Assembly (NCBI RefSeq): GCF_041434935.1
Contig: NZ_CP107964.1
Coordinates: forward strand, 3,534,001-3,598,000
DNA: 64,000 nt
Source: Kitasatospora sp. NBC_00374
GTDB taxonomy: Bacteria > Actinomycetota > Actinomycetes > Streptomycetales > Streptomycetaceae
Reading direction: 5' to 3'
Shown: piece after piece, positions 59,256 through 64,000 of the stretch
Numbering within the stretch: the first letter of the stretch is position 1
How the letters are laid out: every line of letters starts with the position of its first letter
Translations under genes and position numbers: made by a program
Notes under the pieces: generated by a model
Databases searched by the model: none
What the model was told of the DNA's origin: nothing
What the model saw: the letters and a program-made list of their open reading frames with translations, nothing else

Positions 59256-60998
59256 ATGCAGATTCACCAGTACGACACCGTCATCGTCGGCGCGGGCGGC
59301 GCCGGCATGCGCGCGGCCATCGAGTCGACCCAGCGCAGCCGTACCGCCGTGCTGACCAAGCTCTACCCGACCCGCTCCCACACCGGCGCGGCCCAGGGCG
59401 GCATGTGCGCCGCCCTCGCCAACGTCGAGGAGGACAACTGGGAGTGGCACACCTTCGACACGGTCAAGGGTGGTGACTACCTGGTCGACCAGGACGCCGC
59501 CGAGATCATGTGCAAGGAGGCCATCGACGCCGTCCTCGACCTGGAGAAGATGGGCCTGCCCTTCTCCCGGACCGAGCAGGGCCGGATCGACCAGCGGCGC
59601 TTCGGCGGCCACTCCCGCAACCACGGTGAGGCGCCCGTCCGCCGCTCCTGCTACGCGGCCGACCGCACCGGTCACATGATCCTCCAGACGCTGTTCCAGA
59701 ACTGCGTCAAGCACGGGGTCGAGTTCTTCAACGAGTTCTACGTCCTCGACCTGCTGATCAACGACGGCAAGACCGCGGGCGTCGTCGCCTACGAGCTGGC
59801 CACCGGCGAGATCCACGTCTTCCAGGCCAAGGCGGTCGTCTTCGCCTCCGGCGGCACCGGCAAGATGTTCAAGGTCACCTCGAACGCCCACACCCTGACC
59901 GGTGACGGCCAGGCGGTGGCGCTGCGCCGCGGCCTGCCGCTGGAGGACATGGAGTTCTTCCAGTTCCACCCGACGGGCATCTGGCGGATGGGCATCCTGC
60001 TCACCGAGGGCGCCCGCGGCGAGGGCGGCATCCTGCGCAACAAGGACGGCGAGCGCTTCATGGAGCGCTACGCCCCGGTCATGAAGGACCTCGCGTCCCG
60101 TGACGTCTGCTCCCGCGCGATCTACTCGGAGATCCGGGCCGGCCGCGGCTGCGGCCCCGACGGCGACCACGTCTACCTGGACCTGACGCACCTGCCGCCG
60201 GAGCAGCTGGACGCCAAGCTGCCGGACATCACCGAGTTCGCGCGCACCTACCTCGGCATCGAGCCCTACACGGACCCGATCCCGATCCAGCCCACCGCGC
60301 ACTACGCCATGGGCGGCATCCCGACCAACGTCGAGGGTGAGGTGCTGGCCAACAACACCGACATCATCCCCGGCCTGTACGCGGCCGGCGAGGTCGCCTG
60401 CGTGTCGGTGCACGGCGCCAACCGCCTGGGCACCAACTCGCTGCTGGACATCAACGTGTTCGGCCGCCGCGCGGGCCTCGCCGCCGCCGCCTACGCGGAC
60501 AAGGCCGACTACGTCGAGCTGCCGCTGAACCCGGCCGAGAAGGTCGAGGCCATGATCGACGGCCTCCGCGAGTCCACCGGCACCGAGTCCGTCGCGCAGA
60601 TCCGCAAGGAGCTGCAGGAGTCCATGGACGCCAACGCCTCGGTGTACCGGACCGGCGACACCCTGAAGCAGGCGGTCTCGGACATCGCCGCGCTCAAGGA
60701 GCGCTACAAGAACGTCGCGATCCAGGACAAGGGCATGCGCTACAACACGGACCTCCTGGAGGCCGTGGAGCTGGGCAACCTGCTCGACCTGGCCGAGGTG
60801 CTGGCCATCTCCGCGCTGGCCCGTGAGGAGTCCCGCGGCGGTCACTACCGCGAGGACTTCCCGACCCGTGACGACGTGAAGTTCATGCAGCACACCATGG
60901 CGTACCAGGAGGTTGCCGAGGACGGCAGCACCTCGATCCGCCTCGACTACAAGCCGGTCGTCACGACCCGCTACCAGCCGATGGAGCGTAAGTACTGA
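59256..60998 (+). CDS. sdhA: Succinate dehydrogenase flavoprotein subunit
   Basis: A 580-residue subunit that oxidises succinate to fumarate. FAD-binding GAGGAGMRAAIE, covalent-FAD His in RSHTGAAQGGMCAAL, substrate-site GHSRNHGEAPVRRSCYAADRTGH, EFFQFHPTG, and the active-site Arg/His region PTAHYAMGGIPTN; capping/C-terminal SRGGHYREDFPTRDD. The ATG follows GACGAGG. It overlaps sdhB by one base. Confidence 0.97.
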   Translation: MQIHQYDTVIVGAGGAGMRAAIESTQRSRTAVLTKLYPTRSHTGAAQGGMCAALANVEEDNWEWHTFDTVKGGDYLVDQDAAEIMCKEAIDAVLDLEKMGLPFSRTEQGRIDQRRFGGHSRNHGEAPVRRSCYAADRTGHMILQTLFQNCVKHGVEFFNEFYVLDLLINDGKTAGVVAYELATGEIHVFQAKAVVFASGGTGKMFKVTSNAHTLTGDGQAVALRRGLPLEDMEFFQFHPTGIWRMGILLTEGARGEGGILRNKDGERFMERYAPVMKDLASRDVCSRAIYSEIRAGRGCGPDGDHVYLDLTHLPPEQLDAKLPDITEFARTYLGIEPYTDPIPIQPTAHYAMGGIPTNVEGEVLANNTDIIPGLYAAGEVACVSVHGANRLGTNSLLDINVFGRRAGLAAAAYADKADYVELPLNPAEKVEAMIDGLRESTGTESVAQIRKELQESMDANASVYRTGDTLKQAVSDIAALKERYKNVAIQDKGMRYNTDLLEAVELGNLLDLAEVLAISALAREESRGGHYREDFPTRDDVKFMQHTMAYQEVAEDGSTSIRLDYKPVVTTRYQPMERKY

Positions 60999-61771
60999 TG
61001 AGCACTCCGACTGTGGAGAAGCACTCGGCCGCTCTGGACGCGGCTGAGGCGGGCGGTGTCCAGCTGATCACCGTGACCCTCCGGATCCGCCGGTTCAACC
61101 CGGAGGAGCACCCGGACCCGGTGTGGGTCGACTACCAGCTGGAGATGGACCCGAAGGAGCGCGTCCTGGACGCGCTCAACAAGGTCAAGTGGGAGCAGGA
61201 CGGCACCCTGACCTACCGCCGTTCCTGTGCGCACGGCATCTGCGGCTCGGACGCCATGCGGATCAACGGCCGCAACCGGCTGGCGTGCAAGACCCTGATC
61301 AAGGACGTCAACCCGGAGAAGCCGATCACGGTCGAGGCCATCAAGGGCCTCACGGTCCTCAAGGACCTGATCGTCGACATGGACCCGTTCTTCCAGGCGT
61401 ACAAGGACGTCATGCCGTTCCTCATCACCAAGGGGAACGAGCCGACCCGCGAGCGCCTGCAGTCCGCCGAGGAGCGCGAGCGCTTCGACGACACCACCAA
61501 GTGCATCCTGTGCGCCGCGTGCACGTCGTCCTGCCCGGTCTTCTGGAACGACGGCCAGTACTTCGGCCCGGCCGCGATCGTCAACGCGCACCGCTTCATC
61601 TTCGACTCGCGCGACGAGGGCGGCGAGCAGCGCCTGGAGATCCTCAACGACCGCGAGGGCGTCTGGCGCTGCCGGACCACCTTCAACTGCTCGGAGGCCT
61701 GCCCGCGTGGCATCGAGGTCACCAAGGCGATCCAGGAGGTGAAGCGCGCGCTCGTCACGCGTCGCTTCTAG
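60998..61771 (+). CDS. sdhB: Succinate dehydrogenase iron-sulfur subunit
   Basis: A 257-residue electron-transfer subunit. The [2Fe-2S] site is SCAHGICGSDAMRINGRNRLAC. The [4Fe-4S]/[3Fe-4S] motifs are CILCAACTSSCPVFW and CSEACPRGIEV. The start ATG overlaps the sdhA stop (TGATG). Last gene of the sdhCDAB operon, followed by a strong terminator. Confidence 0.97.
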   Translation: MSTPTVEKHSAALDAAEAGGVQLITVTLRIRRFNPEEHPDPVWVDYQLEMDPKERVLDALNKVKWEQDGTLTYRRSCAHGICGSDAMRINGRNRLACKTLIKDVNPEKPITVEAIKGLTVLKDLIVDMDPFFQAYKDVMPFLITKGNEPTRERLQSAEERERFDDTTKCILCAACTSSCPVFWNDGQYFGPAAIVNAHRFIFDSRDEGGEQRLEILNDREGVWRCRTTFNCSEACPRGIEVTKAIQEVKRALVTRRF

Positions 61772-61788
61772 CAGCCCCCGCAGCTCGC

Positions 61789-61827
61789 GCCGAGGGCCCG
61801 TCCGGTCGAACCGGACGGGCCCTCGGC
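61789..61827. terminator. Terminator of the sdhCDAB operon
   Basis: Exact 18-bp arms (starting GCCGAGGGCCCGTCCGGT) with a CGA loop, then CGTTT. It lies 18 bp after sdhB and 10 bp beyond the convergent membrane-protein gene, so it probably acts in both directions. Confidence 0.9.
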
Positions 61828-61837
61828 CGTTTGACCG

Positions 61838-63355
61838 TCAGTCGTCGCCCGGGCTGCGGGCGCCGAGCAGGGGCAGCAGCAGGGGCCCGACGAACAGCGC
61901 CACCGCCATGTAGCGGAAGTGCGGCGCGGCATTGGCGACCATCAGGTTGAGCTGCAGCCCGATCAGCACGGCTCCGCCCACCGGGACCACCGCCAACGTC
62001 GCCCGGCGGCGCCGCGCGTACACCGCGAGGGCCGCGTACCCGAGGTAGCACCAGACGGCGCCCCGCCAGAACAGCCAGTCGAGCTGCGGGGCGCGGAAGG
62101 CGTCGTGCAGCCACACCGCCGCCTTCAGCAACGGCTGCGCCGCCGGGTGGGGGCGCAGGGTGTCCGCATACGGGCTGTGCTCCAGGTCGCCGCCGGGCGC
62201 GGTGAAGCCGAAGAGGTCCGGCGAGGCCTTGGGACTCTGGACGACGGTCTCCCCGGACCTGGCCGCCGGGCCCGCCCAGACCGCCCAGGCGATGTGGCTG
62301 CGGCACAGCCGCGCGCCGATCACGTAGTCGGGGTGGTGGGCGGCGACCTTGACCCAGAGCGAGACCAGCTCGTCGCTGTGGACGGCGGCCTGGCGGCGGT
62401 CCCAGCCCTCGCCCCAGTTGGTCAGCGGATCCGAGGAGAAGCACTGGTCGCCCGCGGTGTCCCAGGTGGTCAGGGGTGCGACGGCGGCGAGCAGGGCCTT
62501 GTCGGCGGCGCCGAAGGCGGCCGGGTCCCGGTGGTAGGCCACCGCGAGGTCGGCGTAGTTGAGGGAGTAGAGCATGTGCGCCGGCGGCCGGTGGATCCCC
62601 CACACCGCCGAGTACGCCCACAGGTTGAGGAAGAGCGGGACGGCCAGCGAGACGGCCGTCAGCAGCGCGATCCAGCGGCGGACCACGGGTATCAGGACCA
62701 GCAGGAGGACCGCCACCACCAGCATCAGGCCGTAGCTGTTGTTCCGGAACAGCCCGAGGCCGAGCATCGAGAGGAAGAAGACCGCGAGGTCGAACCGCAG
62801 CGCCCGCCCGCCCTGCCCGAGGGTGCCGTCCAGTCTGCGGGCCAGCAGCCGCAGCCCGGCGGCGAACAGGAACACCGCGCAGACGGTGAACGGGACGTCC
62901 TTCCAGAGGAAGACGACGAAGGTGCCGGTCGGGGGCAGGACCGCCAGCGCCACCGCCACCGGCGCGCTCCAGCGGGCGCGGGCCCCCAGCTTGGACAGCG
63001 CGGAGACCGCGTAGCCGAGGCCGAGCGACATCCCGACGGTCTGCAGCAGGACCACCGGTGCCACGCTGTCGGTCAGCTTGAGCGACCACAGGATGACGGC
63101 GTCGTAGAAGGCGGAGTGGTCGGCCGTCCAGTAGCCGGGGTCGGTGACCTGCCAGACGTACATCACGGAGTCGTAGCTCACGAACGCCGGATACGCGGCC
63201 AGCCACCAGACCAGCCAGACGGCCTGACAGACGGCGGCGACGGCCAGCGGCATCCGCCGGCTCGGGCGGACCCGGCGGTGCTGGGCCACCGCCCGTTCGC
63301 GAAGACCGGGACGGTCGGTTCCGGCCGGACGTCCGAGCACGGTGTCGCCGGTCAT
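61838..63355 (-). CDS. Polytopic membrane protein (GT-C/DUF6020-like)
   Basis: A 505-residue integral membrane protein with about eleven hydrophobic helices. The N-terminal PAFVSYDSVMYVWQVTDPGYWTADHSAFYDAVILW resembles the first extracytoplasmic loop of GT-C-type polyprenyl-phosphate sugar transferases, with an acidic residue and a conserved His. VFLWKDVPFTVC and LFRNNSYGLML are further family-like segments, as is the late large loop with ANAAPHFRYM. Probably a cell-envelope glycosyltransferase; substrate unknown. ATG at 63355. Confidence 0.78.
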   Translation of the reverse strand: MTGDTVLGRPAGTDRPGLRERAVAQHRRVRPSRRMPLAVAAVCQAVWLVWWLAAYPAFVSYDSVMYVWQVTDPGYWTADHSAFYDAVILWSLKLTDSVAPVVLLQTVGMSLGLGYAVSALSKLGARARWSAPVAVALAVLPPTGTFVVFLWKDVPFTVCAVFLFAAGLRLLARRLDGTLGQGGRALRFDLAVFFLSMLGLGLFRNNSYGLMLVVAVLLLVLIPVVRRWIALLTAVSLAVPLFLNLWAYSAVWGIHRPPAHMLYSLNYADLAVAYHRDPAAFGAADKALLAAVAPLTTWDTAGDQCFSSDPLTNWGEGWDRRQAAVHSDELVSLWVKVAAHHPDYVIGARLCRSHIAWAVWAGPAARSGETVVQSPKASPDLFGFTAPGGDLEHSPYADTLRPHPAAQPLLKAAVWLHDAFRAPQLDWLFWRGAVWCYLGYAALAVYARRRRATLAVVPVGGAVLIGLQLNLMVANAAPHFRYMAVALFVGPLLLPLLGARSPGDD

Positions 63356-63435
63356 CGCGAGGCCCCCTTCTGCGCCGCACCGGGCGGCGGTGCCCGGGTG
63401 TTCCGCGCAGGGTAGCAGCAGTCCCGGGGCCGGCC

Positions 63436-63696
63436 TCAGGCGGTCGGCGCGCTGCTGCGGGAGGCGGCGCGCAGGCCGCGGACGCCGACGGTGCCGACCG
63501 CGGCGCCGAGCACCAGCGAGGTCACCGCGAGGGCCAGGTGGACCCAGAAGAAGGCGGTGGGCCGGGAGTGGTCGCCGTCGAGGAAGGCCTGGCCGCCCGA
63601 GTCCTTCCAGAGGTTCTTGATGAAGGTGGTCCAGATGATCAGGGACCAGACGCCGAAGGCGGCGAGGAACCAGGAGACGGGGCGGCTGAGCTTCAT
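63436..63696 (-). CDS. SCO4848-like small membrane protein
   Basis: An 86-residue protein with two membrane helices: VSWFLAAFGVWSLIIWTTFIKNLWKDSGGQAF and RPTAFFWVHLALAVTSLVLGAAVGTVGVRGLRA. The sequence and its position divergent from a D-Ala-D-Ala carboxypeptidase-like gene match what I recall as the SCO4848 family. The ATG at 63696 follows GAAGGACCGTC. Function unknown; an envelope role is suggested by the neighbour. Confidence 0.85.
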   Translation of the reverse strand: MKLSRPVSWFLAAFGVWSLIIWTTFIKNLWKDSGGQAFLDGDHSRPTAFFWVHLALAVTSLVLGAAVGTVGVRGLRAASRSSAPTA

Positions 63697-63833
63697 GACG
63701 GTCCTTCGGGTGGGGCAGTCGGTCCGGCTCCCCAGTATGCGCAGTCGTCCGGACGGATCAGCCACCGGCACTCGATCGGAGGACCGTGGCGGCGCGGCGG
63801 GCCGCGGCGGCCGCCCGTGGGTACGGTCACGCA

Positions 63834-64000
63834 ATGCAGAGCGCCCGTCACATCGCGTACCGCAGCACAGCCGTGGCCCTGGGCCTGCTGTGCCTCGCTC
63901 CCGTCGCCGTGGCCGCCCCGCAGGACGCGCCGCCGCCGGACCGGTCTCCGGTCGGCGGTGAGCTCCTGGGCCGGGCCGGCGTGCAGGTCGCGCCGAACGC
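63834..64000 (+). CDS. Probable secreted D-alanyl-D-alanine carboxypeptidase (3' truncated by window edge)
   Basis: The first 55 residues only: MQSARHIAYRSTAVALGLLCLAPVAVAAPQ (signal peptide) followed by PPPDRSPVGGELLGRAGVQVAPNA. The mature N terminus resembles the start of actinobacterial DacA-type proteins (from memory of SCO4847). A TACGGT hexamer six bases before the ATG suggests leaderless transcription. The catalytic SxxK motif would lie outside the window, so the call rests on the N terminus and context. Confidence 0.6.
   Translation, partial: MQSARHIAYRSTAVALGLLCLAPVAVAAPQDAPPPDRSPVGGELLGRAGVQVAPN

Overview
The window is very GC-rich chromosomal DNA from a member of the Streptomycetaceae (Streptomyces or Kitasatospora type). 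This rests on the frequent GTG starts, the many genes with a TANNNT -10 hexamer directly before the start codon (leaderless transcripts), an AfsQ1/AfsQ2/SigQ locus, an acyl-CoA carboxylase epsilon subunit, an HTH-DUF5753/DUF397 pair and an SCO4848-like membrane protein. Gene order resembles, from memory, the S. coelicolor region from about SCO4931 down to SCO4847. No rRNA, CRISPR array, intact transposase or natural-product cluster was found.

Layout. 0-2 kb: end of fdhD, a small exported protein and a two-gene MarR operon with tandem operators. 2-14 kb: a second-messenger and lipid-precursor block with a GAF-GGDEF diguanylate cyclase, a class III adenylate cyclase, biotin ligase, carboxylase beta and epsilon subunits, DoxX (with an iron box), Maf, a putative DasR-controlled hydrolase lipoprotein and the biotinylated carboxylase alpha subunit. 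14-19 kb: an amino-acid permease, a DeoR regulator, an LpdA-type quinone reductase and a gamma-glutamylcyclotransferase-like protein. 22-25 kb: a PH-domain membrane protein, a TetR/ABC-2 exporter operon and an unusual tRNA-like gene. 31-36 kb: sigQ, afsQ1, afsQ2 and linked exported proteins. 41.5-44.3 kb: a small mosaic island (toxin-like protein, Uma2 nuclease, HTH-DUF5753, DUF397) with duplicated gene scraps. 53-64 kb: a sedolisin protease, an SDR, OHCU decarboxylase, a lipoprotein, the sdhCDAB operon, a polytopic membrane protein and the start of a probable D-Ala-D-Ala carboxypeptidase.

The unifying theme from 19 to 51 kb is nucleoside salvage. A BMP-type lipoprotein and an ABC transporter import nucleosides. 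Cdd, DeoA, Add and PunA deaminate or phosphorolyse them, and a phosphohexomutase-family enzyme probably isomerises pentose-1-phosphates. DeoC cleaves deoxyribose-5-phosphate, and an aldehyde dehydrogenase plus a truncated ALDH-like partner may handle the acetaldehyde. These units are scattered on both strands, but five promoters (punA, deoC, add, deoA and the lipoprotein gene) carry the same 12-bp palindrome, CTACGCGCGTAG or a close variant, at or beside the -10 box. This points to one common regulator.

Most striking observations: (1) a tRNA-like gene whose anticodon arm appears to be replaced by a long helix capped by a UUCG tetraloop; (2) the shared CTACGCGCGTAG regulon; (3) an ATP-binding subunit whose only well-placed start codon is ATC; (4) a split, ALDH16-like dehydrogenase pair; (5) predicted DasR, iron-regulator and AfsQ1 sites; (6) a recombination scar made of fragments of two neighbouring genes.
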